Below, piece after piece: positions 8,713 through 16,997 of a DNA stretch of 64,000 nucleotides (position 1 is the first letter of the stretch; the number at the start of each line of letters is the position of its first letter). The translations under genes and the position numbers were made by a program. Origin of the DNA: Hymenobacter sediminis (lineage in GTDB: Bacteria; Bacteroidota; Bacteroidia; Cytophagales; Hymenobacteraceae); the NCBI RefSeq assembly GCF_003231285.1, contig NZ_QKNS01000002.1, positions 526,464 through 590,463 of the forward strand. The letters are read 5' to 3'. The notes beneath the pieces are model-generated. The model was not told the DNA's origin and ran no database searches. It was given only the letters and a program-made list of their open reading frames with translations.

Positions 8713-9339
8713 CTACAGCTTCGCGAGCTTGTTGAGGTCTACCTGTTTCGCCACGGATTCTACCAGCTCCAGGTCGGGCTGCTTATCGGCTGTCACTTTT
8801 ACCATAAAGCGGCCTCCTACGGCCAGCATCAGCTCGGCCTGGCGGTCCTTTTTGCGGTAGGTTTCCATGCCGGAAACTCCATCTATACCCAGGTTAGTCG
8901 ATTTGATGATCTGCTCATCGTCTTCGCTTTCCATGCCCATGCCCAAGATGGCGCCCGCACCCTGATACAGCTTATTGGCGCCGTTGTAGTCAATGAGTTC
9001 CAGCTTCACGGTTGCGCTGTCGTTGGTGAACTCGCGCCCAGCATTGGAGAATGCCATTCCGCTCATCTTCATCGACTGGCCGGTGGGGTTAGCTGCGGTG
9101 TAGCCGCTTACTTCGGCGGGCAAGAAGGCTTGCAGCTCCTTATAGGGTAGGGAGAGAGTGTCGCCGCGCTTCTCGCGCTCAGCCCGGCGGCTCTCGGCCT
9201 CGTCTAGGGCCGTCGTCATCTTCTCACCAGCATCCTTCAGCTTTGCCAGCGAGTCGTACGATTTCTTTGCCTGTTGGGCCTGCTCGCAAGAAGTCAGCAG
9301 CAGGGTTGCGCCCACAAGTACAGGTAGGAGTTTATTCAT
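8713..9339 (-). CDS. Lipoprotein of unknown function
   Basis: 208-residue predicted lipoprotein. The signal MNKLLPVLVGATLLLTSC ends in a clear lipobox with the lipidated cysteine at 18. Residues 20-60 are charged and helical, possibly a short coiled coil. The rest is a compact domain with no motif I recognise. It resembles Bacteroidota lipoproteins of the type that ends in a VKVTAD...SVAKQVDLNKL segment. The ATG at 9339 is set by the signal peptide. A good Bacteroidota promoter lies 31 bases upstream. Its localisation would be the periplasmic or outer membrane leaflet. Confidence 0.75.
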   Translation of the reverse strand: MNKLLPVLVGATLLLTSCEQAQQAKKSYDSLAKLKDAGEKMTTALDEAESRRAEREKRGDTLSLPYKELQAFLPAEVSGYTAANPTGQSMKMSGMAFSNAGREFTNDSATVKLELIDYNGANKLYQGAGAILGMGMESEDDEQIIKSTNLGIDGVSGMETYRKKDRQAELMLAVGGRFMVKVTADKQPDLELVESVAKQVDLNKLAKL

Positions 9340-9370
9340 AGAAGTGGTGGGTGAAGAATATATTAGGTTT

Positions 9371-9399
9371 CAAATATAGAGGTCTTGCCCACACAGCAA
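9371..9399 (-). promoter_or_regulatory. Bacteroidota promoter, TTG-N18-TATATTTG
   Basis: On the minus strand a TTG (-33, at 9399-9397) is followed after 18 bases by TATATTTG (-7, at 9378-9371). Both elements and the spacing match the Bacteroidota housekeeping promoter. It is the best match I found in the window and points to the lipoprotein gene starting at 9339. Confidence 0.7.
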
Positions 9400-9515
9400 G
9401 CCGCAGGAACTCCAAGCTGCTGTTGCCCTCACCGGAACCACCTATAGTGAGCTTGTCCTCTTTCCTGGCTATGTTAAGGCCTTGATTTTCGTTGGTTTCC
9501 TGAATTCTTACCGCT

Positions 9516-10328
9516 ATGAAAACCCTGCGTATTGCCATTCTGGGCTGTGGCAACATGGGCATGGCCTTCGCCAAAGCCTTTTTGCACTACAACCTCGTGG
9601 CCCGCGCCGACTTATTGCTGCTGGGCCGCCACCAGGAGCACTGCCAACGCCTGGCCGCCAGCCACCCCGGCCTGCCCAGTGCCGAGCTGACGCCGGCCGT
9701 CGGTGCCTATGATGTGGTGCTGGTAGCGGTTAAGCCTCAGGATTTTGGCAAAATTGCTGAAGGGCTCCGCGCGGTACTACAGCCAAAACAGGTGGTGGTG
9801 TCTATTATGGCAGGTATCCCGATTGCGCGGTTGCAGCGGGAACTGGCGCACCAGCAGGTGCTGCGGGCCATGCCCAACACGCCGGCCTTACTGGGCATGG
9901 GCATTACCGGGTTTTCGGCCGCGCCGGAGGTAGAGCGTAGCCGCCTGCACCAGGTAGAAAACCTGCTGAACGCCACCGGGCGCTCTATTTTCCTGGAAGA
10001 TGAAAGCCTGCTCGACGCCGTCACGGCCGTAAGTGGCAGTGGCCCGGCTTACTTCTACTATATCGTGCAGGCTATGATGCGGGCCGGGCAGGAACTGGGC
10101 TTCTCCGAATCAGTAGCTGGGTTGCTGGTAAAGCAAACGATGCTGGGCGCCTACCATCTACTCAACACGTCCGATAAAACCCCCGACGAGTTGATTGCCG
10201 CCGTAGCCTCCAAGGGCGGCACTACCGAAGCCGCTCTGCGCGAATTTCAGGCCGGCGACTTGGCCCAAACCCTCGCCGCCGGCATCAAAGCCGCTCAACA
10301 CCGCGCCACCCAACTCGCGAAGGAATAA
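9516..10328 (+). CDS. proC: Pyrroline-5-carboxylate reductase
   Basis: 270-residue enzyme for the last step of proline synthesis, reducing 1-pyrroline-5-carboxylate to proline with NAD(P)H in the cytosol. The N-terminus has the Rossmann motif ILGCGNMGMAFAKAF. The central region has AVKPQD and RAMPNTPALLGMG. The C-terminal dimerisation and active-site domain has the family signature VSGSGPAYFYYIVQAM and ASKGGTTEAAL. Length is typical. The ATG at 9516 sits directly before the Rossmann strand, with no Shine-Dalgarno site. It appears monocistronic, with an imperfect palindrome downstream. Confidence 0.96.
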   Translation: MKTLRIAILGCGNMGMAFAKAFLHYNLVARADLLLLGRHQEHCQRLAASHPGLPSAELTPAVGAYDVVLVAVKPQDFGKIAEGLRAVLQPKQVVVSIMAGIPIARLQRELAHQQVLRAMPNTPALLGMGITGFSAAPEVERSRLHQVENLLNATGRSIFLEDESLLDAVTAVSGSGPAYFYYIVQAMMRAGQELGFSESVAGLLVKQTMLGAYHLLNTSDKTPDELIAAVASKGGTTEAALREFQAGDLAQTLAAGIKAAQHRATQLAKE

Positions 10329-10336
10329 GTGCTAAA

Positions 10337-10426
10337 ATGATGAAATAGGGAAAAGGTGAGTTCGGGGTTCCGTTAGTGCTGATGCGCCAACAGAACAGCA
10401 AACTCACCATTTCCCTATTTCACCAT
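10337..10426. repeat. Imperfect palindromic repeat between proC and ribBA
   Basis: Inverted repeat with 26-base arms (10337-10362 and 10401-10426) and two mismatches. Both arms carry TGAAATAGGGAAA and GGTGAGTT. It starts nine bases after the proC stop codon and has no T-run. A related GGTGAGGTAGGGTGATGAG-type stretch follows the GT2 stop codon at 8452. Confidence 0.8.
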
Positions 10427-10538
10427 CTCACCTTTCGTAACTTCGGGCGGCCGTTGCTGGTTGTAGCAGCAGTTCGCGGCTGATTTCCCGAATCTGAAAT
10501 CCGCGAAATCCTTTTTAATCCGTTTAAATCCGCTATTC

Positions 10539-11786
10539 ATGCTGGATTCCATCGAAGACGCCATTGCCGATATCCGCGCCGGAAAGGTAGTGGTGGTTGT
10601 GGACGACGAAGACCGTGAAAACGAAGGCGACTTTATCTGCGCCGCCCGTTGTGCCACCCCCGAAGTTATCAATTTCATGGCTACCCACGGCCGGGGCCTG
10701 GTATGTGCTCCGCTCATTGAGCAGCGCTGCGAAGAGTTGGGTTTGGAGCTGATGGTAGGCCGCAACACGGCTCTCCACTCTACGCCCTTCACTGTCAGCA
10801 TCGACTTGCTGAAAAATGGTGTAACTACCGGCATCTCGGCTTCCGACCGTTCCAAAACCATTCTGGCCCTCATTGACCCCGATACTAAGCCGGAGGAGCT
10901 GGGCAAGCCGGGCCACATCTTCCCCCTGAAAGCCCGCAAAGAAGGTGTATTACGCCGGGCTGGTCACACTGAAGCGGCCATCGACCTGGCCCGCCTCGCG
11001 GGGTTTGAGCCGGCCGGGGTGCTGGTAGAGATTCTGCGGGAAGACGGCGAAATGGCCCGTTTGCCCGAACTGCGCGAGGTAGCAACCAAATGGAACCTCA
11101 AGCTGATTTCGGTACAGGACCTGATCAAGTACCGTCTCGAGAAAGAAAGCCTCATTACCCGCGAAATTTCGGTGAAGCTGCCTACTGACTATGGCGACTT
11201 CGACCTGATTGCCTACACCCAGCGCAGCACCAACGCTCAGCACCTGGCCCTGGTAAAAGGCGACATTTCGGGCCCCGAGCCCGTGCTGGTGCGCGTGCAC
11301 AGCTCCTGCGTAACCGGCGACATCTTCGGGAGTTGCCGTTGTGACTGCGGCCCCCAACTGCACCGCGCCATGCAACAGATTGAGCGTGAAGGCCGCGGCG
11401 TTATCGTGTATATGAACCAAGAAGGCCGTGGCATTGGCCTCCTGAACAAGCTGCGCGCCTACAAGCTGCAGGAGCAGGGCCGCGACACGGTAGAAGCTAA
11501 CATTGAACTCGGCTTCGGCATGGATGAGCGGGATTATGGGGTAGGCGCCGCCCTGCTGCGTGATTTGGGCATTAGCAAGATGCGCCTGCTTTCCAACAAC
11601 CCGCGCAAGCGGACCGGCCTGATGGGCTACGGCCTCGAAATCGTGGAGTCGGTGCCTATTGAGGTGGAACCCAACGAGCACAATGAGCGCTACCTCACCA
11701 CCAAGCGCGACAAGCTGGGCCACACCATTCTGCACAAAGACCGCACCCCCCACCCGGATACGGCGGCCACTACGGCGGCGGAGTAA
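10539..11786 (+). CDS. ribBA: Bifunctional 3,4-dihydroxy-2-butanone-4-phosphate synthase / GTP cyclohydrolase II
   Basis: 415-residue bifunctional riboflavin enzyme. The RibB half (about 1-200) converts ribulose-5-phosphate and shows [31 protein letters not shown] and [17 protein letters not shown]. The RibA half (about 205-400) opens GTP and shows the zinc-binding cysteines in [11 protein letters not shown], the catalytic [10 protein letters not shown] and [12 protein letters not shown]. Together they supply both precursors of lumazine. The ATG at 10539 fits the family N-terminus. I see no FMN riboswitch in the 210 bases upstream, and no other rib genes are near. Confidence 0.97.
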   Translation: MLDSIEDAIADIRAGKVVVVVDDEDRENEGDFICAARCATPEVINFMATHGRGLVCAPLIEQRCEELGLELMVGRNTALHSTPFTVSIDLLKNGVTTGISASDRSKTILALIDPDTKPEELGKPGHIFPLKARKEGVLRRAGHTEAAIDLARLAGFEPAGVLVEILREDGEMARLPELREVATKWNLKLISVQDLIKYRLEKESLITREISVKLPTDYGDFDLIAYTQRSTNAQHLALVKGDISGPEPVLVRVHSSCVTGDIFGSCRCDCGPQLHRAMQQIEREGRGVIVYMNQEGRGIGLLNKLRAYKLQEQGRDTVEANIELGFGMDERDYGVGAALLRDLGISKMRLLSNNPRKRTGLMGYGLEIVESVPIEVEPNEHNERYLTTKRDKLGHTILHKDRTPHPDTAATTAAE

Positions 11787-11813
11787 AACAAATCCAGCGT
11801 CACCGATTACACT

Positions 11814-11847
11814 AGGCTCCTGTCGAACGTAGTTTCGGCAGGAGCCT
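11814..11847 (+). terminator. Terminator of ribBA
   Basis: Stem AGGCTCCTG / CAGGAGCCT with an inner CGAA/TTCG pairing, followed by GTTTCTTT. It lies 27 bases past the ribBA stop codon. Confidence 0.75.
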
Positions 11848-11912
11848 GTTTCTTTCGGAAAATCAATGATTTTAACGGCAATACTTCGACACGGAAATAT
11901 CCTTTATTCCTT

Positions 11913-12646
11913 ATGATGCGTCTGTTTTCAACCTGCATAGCAGCTGCTTCATTGTTTGCAACCTCTACCGCGCAGGCTCAACAGACCATCCGAAAAACGC
12001 CTACGGCCCGCGAGGTGAAACAAGCAGTTGAGCACTTGGCTGACCTTGCAATAGGTGATGGTGAGGCCGATTTTGTGGCTCGAAAAGTAGTGGCCTACCT
12101 GAAAGCACATCGGCTTGATGATGACGAAGCTAGTGAGCTAGGCCTCACCTTGGCAGCCGCCTCAGATGATCAGGCCCAGTTATGTGTGTACTATTTCTCG
12201 CACGACTCGGGCGGTACCCCGGCACCGTGGATAACGTGGTGCTGCAGTGGCAAAATGCAGCGGGTAAGCTGTTTGCGTATCACTTGCCGGTAGAATGTGC
12301 CTTTACTGAATTGTATCCGCTTAAGACGCCAGGCCGCAACATGTATTTGTTGCTGGGCCGTGAGAAAGCCTATACCTTTTGCCTCGCCTTCACGGCGTAC
12401 GTGGTGGAGCTTAAAGGAGACTATCTGATTTTAGATAACCAGGTGTTCAGTGTAAACGGATACAGTGACAAGAATGAGTTGTCAGCCTGTAACGTGGAAA
12501 TGACCTTCGATCCGGCCCGGCAGGTTCTGTCAGTGGATATAGATGACGGTCTTCCAAAAAGTGAAGAGGGAGATGGCTTTTCTGCTACACCGTTTAAGCC
12601 GTTTAAACTTCGCTTTCAGCAAGGCCGGTTTGTGCCGCTGCGGTAG
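11913..12646 (+). pseudogene. Exported protein gene broken by a single-base frameshift; paralogue of the gene at 12775
   Basis: Reading from ATG 11913 gives a signal peptide ending AQAQ and then a sequence parallel to the intact paralogue at 12775 as far as SHDSGGT (near residue 102). Beyond this the homology continues in another frame (VDNVVLQWQNAAGKLFAYHLPVE to the end at 12646). Aligning the DNA of both copies places the lesion at 12216-12223, where this copy has six bases (CCCGGC) against seven in the paralogue. One base has been lost, or the sequence is in error there. The frame as written stops at 12293. The family is unknown to me: a small periplasmic or secreted protein of about 245 residues. 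Confidence 0.8.
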
Positions 12647-12691
12647 CTAAATCAAGCACTATGCCCGCCATTACAGCCTGAGCTTTACCAA

Positions 12692-12739
12692 CCGTGAGCA
12701 AGTTGGCGTACCCGGTCAACTACGCTAACTTGCTCACGG
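12692..12739. repeat. Palindrome between the two paralogous genes
   Basis: Inverted repeat with 19-base arms (12692-12710 and 12721-12739), one G/A mismatch that would be a G-U wobble in RNA, and a 10-base spacer. The left arm starts CCGTGAGCAAGTTGG. There is no T-run. It separates the frameshifted copy from the intact copy. Confidence 0.8.
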
Positions 12740-12774
12740 CTGCTCCGCAACCGTAGGCCCTTAGCATTGCTTTC

Positions 12775-13530
12775 GTGAACCTGATGCAGTATCGTTTTAA
12801 ACCGCCCCTTGGACTGCTGGTAGCGGGTGGGCTGTTTATGTCCGCTGCCATACAAGCCCAAACTCCAGCCCGGAAGGCACCTACTGCCCTAGAAGTAATA
12901 AACGCCGTAGCGCACTTAGCGAGCTTTCACCAAGGCGAAGCCGACGATGGGGAAATGGCAGTGCGCGTGGGCCGGAAAGTGGTTGCCTACCTAAAAGCCC
13001 ATAAGCTGAGTGCTTCGGAGGCTGGTAAGCTGGGCCTCACGCTGGGGCCCGTTTCGCGAGACGCAGCTCAGCTGCGGGTCTGTAGCTTCTCGCACGAGTC
13101 GGGTGGTACTCGGGGAACCGTTGATAATGTGGTAGTGCAGTGGCAAAATGCGGCGGGCGAGTTATTCGCCTACTACCTGCCGGTAGAAAGCTACTTTACT
13201 ACCCTCTATCCACTGACGGCTCCCGGTCGCACCATGTACTTGTTACTGGGGCATGAAAAGGGAAGCGGTTTATGCTTGGGCTACACGGCCTACGTGCTGG
13301 AACTGAAAGGGAATTACCTGATTCTGGATAATCAGGTGTTCAGCGTCAAAGACCATAGCAACAAAAACGAGCTGACGATTTGCAACGTGGCTATGACGTT
13401 TAATCCGGCCCGACAAATCCTATCGTTGGACGATGCGGGCGGCCCAGGAAAGGCGGATTTCTACTCCGATGAGCCATTCAAGCCATTTAAACTTATCTTC
13501 CGTCAGGGGCGTTTCGTACGATTACCCTAG
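12775..13530 (+). CDS. Exported protein of unknown function, intact paralogue
   Basis: 251 residues from GTG 12775; ATG 12784 is an equally good start. Residues 1-29 are a signal peptide ending IQAQ. The mature part shares with the broken upstream copy the segments VGRKVVAYLKAHKLSASEA, SGGTRGTVDNVVVQWQNAA, LILDNQVFSV and FKPFKL. A helical N-terminal third is followed by a probably beta-rich domain. I do not recognise the family. The tandem arrangement indicates a local duplication, and the divergence between copies suggests it is not very recent. Confidence 0.7.
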   Translation: MNLMQYRFKPPLGLLVAGGLFMSAAIQAQTPARKAPTALEVINAVAHLASFHQGEADDGEMAVRVGRKVVAYLKAHKLSASEAGKLGLTLGPVSRDAAQLRVCSFSHESGGTRGTVDNVVVQWQNAAGELFAYYLPVESYFTTLYPLTAPGRTMYLLLGHEKGSGLCLGYTAYVLELKGNYLILDNQVFSVKDHSNKNELTICNVAMTFNPARQILSLDDAGGPGKADFYSDEPFKPFKLIFRQGRFVRLP

Positions 13531-13563
13531 CCGTCCAAAAAGCGGATTTGTGTACTCTGTCAT

Positions 13564-14352
13564 ATGAAGAAACTTCTCTGCTACCTGCTGCTTCTGCTGC
13601 CTCTCACCACCCAGGCCCAGCGTGGTGGGCAGGGCTTTACCCAGCAGTTTAACCAGGCCACCGTGTTGCTGAGCACCGGCGACACCATTACCGGCCCGCT
13701 GGCCCTGCACCGCTCCGAGGAAATGCTGACCATGACCATGGCCGACAACACTGTGCGCACGCTACCCGCCGTGAATGTGCAAAGCTTTGCCGTGCAGGGC
13801 GAGCGGTACGACCGGAGCCGGGAGCGGTTTTATTACGACGATTTCTATTCCATGCGGCAGGGCTACTACTACGGTAACCCCTACTTCAACTCCCTGCCAC
13901 GGCCACGCCGCCGCGAGCAGCCCGATACGGCCCTGGTGCGCGTGTTCCGGACCTACCGCTGGAACCGCGACAATGACTACAGCGACTTCCGGGCCCCTGG
14001 TTTTTTTGAGCAGTTGAGCGGCGGCCCCATCATTCTGCTCCGCCGCGAAGGCTTGGTTGAGCGCCCCATCACCTACAATGGCCCATATGGGTACGGCGGT
14101 TATGGCTACGGTGGTATGCCGGGCCGGACTATGGGCTACTACACCGATGTGAAGGATAACTTTTACTTGGGCCTACCCAACGGGAATGTGCTCAGCTTAC
14201 GTAATCCGAAAAAGGATCTGCTCAGCTATTTCCGCACCCACTCCCGCCAGATTGAGCAGTATGCCAAGGAAAACAAGCTCAGCTACACCGATGCCCGCGA
14301 GCTGGCCTACCTCGTGAATTACGCTAACTCATTAGGAACTAAGGGAAAATAA
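13564..14352 (+). CDS. Exported protein of unknown function, Tyr/Gly-rich
   Basis: 262 residues with a signal peptide (MKKLLCYLLLLLPLTTQAQ). Residues 25-75 form a beta-rich segment (VLLSTGDTITGPLALH), of the sort seen in Bacteroidota envelope proteins. The centre is rich in Arg, Tyr and Gly (RERFYYDDFY, YNGPYGYGGYGYGG), and the C-terminus is helical (YFRTHSRQIEQYAKENKLSY). No catalytic motif is visible. It starts 33 bases after the preceding paralogue and may be read from the same transcript. It ends just before a long hairpin. Probably periplasmic or surface-associated. Confidence 0.7.
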   Translation: MKKLLCYLLLLLPLTTQAQRGGQGFTQQFNQATVLLSTGDTITGPLALHRSEEMLTMTMADNTVRTLPAVNVQSFAVQGERYDRSRERFYYDDFYSMRQGYYYGNPYFNSLPRPRRREQPDTALVRVFRTYRWNRDNDYSDFRAPGFFEQLSGGPIILLRREGLVERPITYNGPYGYGGYGYGGMPGRTMGYYTDVKDNFYLGLPNGNVLSLRNPKKDLLSYFRTHSRQIEQYAKENKLSYTDARELAYLVNYANSLGTKGK

Positions 14353-14360
14353 TAAAACAA

Positions 14361-14450
14361 CCTGTCACCCAAAGCAGCGCGAAGGGCCTCTGCCTATGGC
14401 TCCTAAAAAGAGTCAGGGTAGAGGTCCTTCGCGCTGCTTTGGGTGACAGG
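14361..14450. repeat. Long palindrome at a convergent junction
   Basis: Inverted repeat with 34-base arms (14361-14394 and 14417-14450). The arms start CCTGTCACCCAAAGCAGCGC. The only two differences between the arms would be G-U pairs in plus-strand RNA. It sits between two convergent genes, 9 bases from one stop codon and 24 from the other. Confidence 0.88.
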
Positions 14451-14473
14451 TAATAAACTTGAGCTACTTCTTC

Positions 14474-16207
14474 TTATAGCACCCTTAGCACGGGGTAGCG
14501 CAGGTAGCTCGGCTCATAATGCTCCGACTGGCGATACACCCAATCAAGCTGGGCCTGGGCGCTGGTGGCGAAGGTGGGCTCGGCTTTCTTTTTTGCTTCT
14601 AGCTGAGCGCGCAGCTCCGGCTTCTGGCGCAATAATTCAGCCGCTATATCCTCGAACACATAGTCGGAGAAGTGCTCTTTCTGCTGCAGAATGCCATCGA
14701 AGAACCCCCACGCAAAAAACGAGTCAGTGGCCTGAGGTTCGAGGGTTTCGATGAGGTAGCGGGCCGCCGGCTGGCTGAGCGTTACCACATAGTCGCCACG
14801 TAGGAAAGGGAGGCTTTGGCGCACGGGGCGCACCTGCACCTGGGAGTGAAGGTAGTGGCCTTCGTAGGGGCGGGGGCTGGTTTTGTAGTCCTGGATGTAA
14901 TAGACCTCTCCGCTGATAGTAGTATCGGCCGGGAGCTGCCGTAGCTGTACACCGGAGAGGCGCAGGCGGTCCACTACCTCGCCCCAGGCTTGCGGGATGA
15001 CGTAGGCCACTGGCCGCTGCACCGTTACGGTCGGACGGAAGGTGTTGTAATACGGGATGGATTTGGTGTAAGGTGCCTTCCGGTCGTAGGTGAGGCGGGG
15101 TAGGCCGCTTACCTCGCTGGGCTTGGTTTTGCCCTCGAAACCCCGGAAGCTGAAGCGTTCAGCAGCGGTAGTGTCCAGGCGCCAACCCAGGGCGAATTGC
15201 TGCTGGGTGCGGGTTTGGTCAGCGGCTGTGGCGCGGGCCTGGGCAATGGCTGCAGCATCCTGGTGTACGGTTTTAATCAGCAGGTCCAGGAAATCGTAGG
15301 TGGCTTTCACGCGGGGCGTGTAGGCCTTCAGCATGTGGGTTTCCGTCACAAACCCGATGGTGTTGAACAGGGTAGTGTAGCCAGTTGAGTAGCGCGGCGT
15401 TTCCAGAAAACCCACCAGGCCGCGGGCATCAGGAGTGCGGCCCTCAAAATCGACGTAGGGCGTCAGGTACCACTTCTTTTTGTCCATGCCCCCGTAAAGA
15501 GAGGGTAGCAATTTCTGTTGCAGATACTGGCTCAGGGCCGGGTGCAGCTTGTCTTTCTGCGTGGCAATGAGCGTCATGGTGTACTGGTAGTCGGCCCCGT
15601 TGGAGGTGTGGGTGTCTACGTAGATGTCGGGCTGCCAGCGCTGAAAGAGCTGCGCAAAGGAGCGGGCGTTGCGCGAGTCCTGCTTAATGTAGTCCCGGTT
15701 CAGGTCGAGGTTGCGGGCGTTGCCGCGAAATCCGTAGCTCTCGGGCCCATTCTGGTTGGTGCGGGTGGTGGAATTGCGGTTCAGGGAGCCATCCACATTA
15801 TAAATCGGAATGAATACGAGCACCACATCGGCCAGCTGGCGGCGCAGCTCCTTTTTCTGCACGTAGTCGCGGGCCAGCATCATACTGGCGTCAATGCCTT
15901 CCGGCTCGCCGGGGTGAATGCCGTTCTGAATAAAAACAATGCGCCTACCCTTACTGCGCACCGAAGCCGGCTCGAAGTCGCCATCCAAAGAAACTACCAC
16001 CTCGTGCAAAGGCCGCCCGCTATCTGTGCTACCCACCTCGCGCAGTTGAATCTCGGGATAAGCTGCATCGAGCTGCTGGTAATAGTTGATGCACTCGGCG
16101 TGAGTAGTAGTGGTGTTGCCGTTACCTTTCTCGAAAGGGGTTTGCCAGTCGGCGGGGGGTAGGGCGGGGCCAGTCAGCAGAAAGGAGGAAAGAAGCAGTG
16201 CAAGCAT
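14474..16207 (-). CDS. M14 family zinc carboxypeptidase
   Basis: 577-residue exported metallopeptidase. A signal peptide (MLALLLSSFLLTGPALPPA) is followed by the M14 catalytic domain: first zinc ligands H98 and E101 in NGIHPGEPEGID, third ligand H in YVDTHTSNG (near 196), and catalytic glutamate in FVTETHMLKAY (near 290). The remaining 280 residues form a C-terminal region without recognisable motifs and no T9SS tail. It would remove C-terminal residues from peptides in the periplasm, or act on peptidoglycan peptides. The ATG at 16207 is set by the signal peptide. Confidence 0.9.
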   Translation of the reverse strand: MLALLLSSFLLTGPALPPADWQTPFEKGNGNTTTTHAECINYYQQLDAAYPEIQLREVGSTDSGRPLHEVVVSLDGDFEPASVRSKGRRIVFIQNGIHPGEPEGIDASMMLARDYVQKKELRRQLADVVLVFIPIYNVDGSLNRNSTTRTNQNGPESYGFRGNARNLDLNRDYIKQDSRNARSFAQLFQRWQPDIYVDTHTSNGADYQYTMTLIATQKDKLHPALSQYLQQKLLPSLYGGMDKKKWYLTPYVDFEGRTPDARGLVGFLETPRYSTGYTTLFNTIGFVTETHMLKAYTPRVKATYDFLDLLIKTVHQDAAAIAQARATAADQTRTQQQFALGWRLDTTAAERFSFRGFEGKTKPSEVSGLPRLTYDRKAPYTKSIPYYNTFRPTVTVQRPVAYVIPQAWGEVVDRLRLSGVQLRQLPADTTISGEVYYIQDYKTSPRPYEGHYLHSQVQVRPVRQSLPFLRGDYVVTLSQPAARYLIETLEPQATDSFFAWGFFDGILQQKEHFSDYVFEDIAAELLRQKPELRAQLEAKKKAEPTFATSAQAQLDWVYRQSEHYEPSYLRYPVLRVL

Positions 16208-16382
16208 AAGGCAGGAAGAGGAGAACTGGATGTCGGAAGTGCAAATAGCCTAAAAACACGTCATCCTGCACAAAGCCCCGTATTTTTCACGCCTGAGAAG
16301 CTGCAGCAACTTGCAGGGGCAACTACTTTTCATGGGGTGAATAGTGGGCAGCAAAAAACGGTTCGGGCTGTAAGAACAGGTA

Positions 16383-16430
16383 GTAAAAAGCCCGCCGAGT
16401 CGACACATCTCGACCCGGCGGGCTTTTTAC
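16383..16430 (-). terminator. Terminator of the DoxX gene
   Basis: Perfect 15-base arms: GTAAAAAGCCCGCCG at 16383-16397 and its complement at 16416-16430, with an inner GTCGA/TCGAC pairing. It lies 15 bases beyond the stop codon of the minus-strand DoxX gene and can work in both directions. Confidence 0.9.
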
Positions 16431-16444
16431 TATCGGGTTATCTA

Positions 16445-16879
16445 CTAGTACAGTCGGCGTGGGGCCGGGAACAGTAGCTGATCCACGCTGTATTTGCCGG
16501 GGCCGGCAAACGCCAGCCCAAAAAACAAAAAGGCCGCTTCCAAGGCATGCGAGTAGGTATTGAAATCGTGGCCGCTGCTGAGGTGCATAATGGTGGCCAC
16601 TAGCATTGTGCCCAGTAGCAGCACGCAGGCCCACCGAAAAAACAGCCCAATGGCAATAAGTTGCCCGCCTACTGCTTCGGCGGCAGCTGCCAGAAAACCC
16701 CAGAAGGCCGGAGCAAAATCGAGACCCACCAGCTTCATGGCACCGCCTACCTGTGCCCAGGCCTCAGGGCCACCCGTAAGCTTCGGGTAGCCATGGATGG
16801 TAAACATGATGCCGATTCCTACGCGCAGTGCAAGCAGGCCGAAGTCGTGGGTGCGGTAGCGGTTTTCAAAGAAGGCCAT
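16445..16879 (-). CDS. DoxX family membrane protein
   Basis: 144 residues from ATG 16879 (MAFFENRYRTHDFG). Four hydrophobic segments and the DoxX features LALRVGIGIMFTIHGYPKL, GGQLIAIGLFFRWAC and a final FLFFGLAFAGPGKYSVDQLL are clear. DoxX proteins are small inner-membrane proteins, some linked to oxidative-stress complexes or quinone-coupled reactions; the exact role here is unknown. The frame is open upstream to 17095, but that part has no membrane-protein character and is probably not translated. A GTACTTTGG sequence at 16959-16951 could be a variant promoter box. Confidence 0.88.
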   Translation of the reverse strand: MAFFENRYRTHDFGLLALRVGIGIMFTIHGYPKLTGGPEAWAQVGGAMKLVGLDFAPAFWGFLAAAAEAVGGQLIAIGLFFRWACVLLLGTMLVATIMHLSSGHDFNTYSHALEAAFLFFGLAFAGPGKYSVDQLLFPAPRRLY

Positions 16880-16997
16880 AAGCAGGGAGAAGGCAGGCCG
16901 TGCAGGTAAGTTCGACAGTAGATTAAGATAAGCGGCTGCTTCCGGCGTTGCCAAAGTACAAGATTTGCAGCGGAATGCAACAGTGCCGCCAAGTAGC

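Noticed and set aside
10329..10538. Possible FMN riboswitch upstream of ribBA
   Set aside because: The conserved RFN core segments are not present; the spacer contains only the imperfect palindrome and A/T-rich DNA.
16383..16430. DoxX terminator as a third family 1 palindrome
   Set aside because: Its loop GTCGACACATCTCGAC resembles the family 1 core, but the stem is unrelated and the similarity is only about a dozen bases.
16323..16634. 103-codon minus-strand frame overlapping the DoxX gene
   Set aside because: It reads the DoxX coding sequence in another frame and passes through the terminator.
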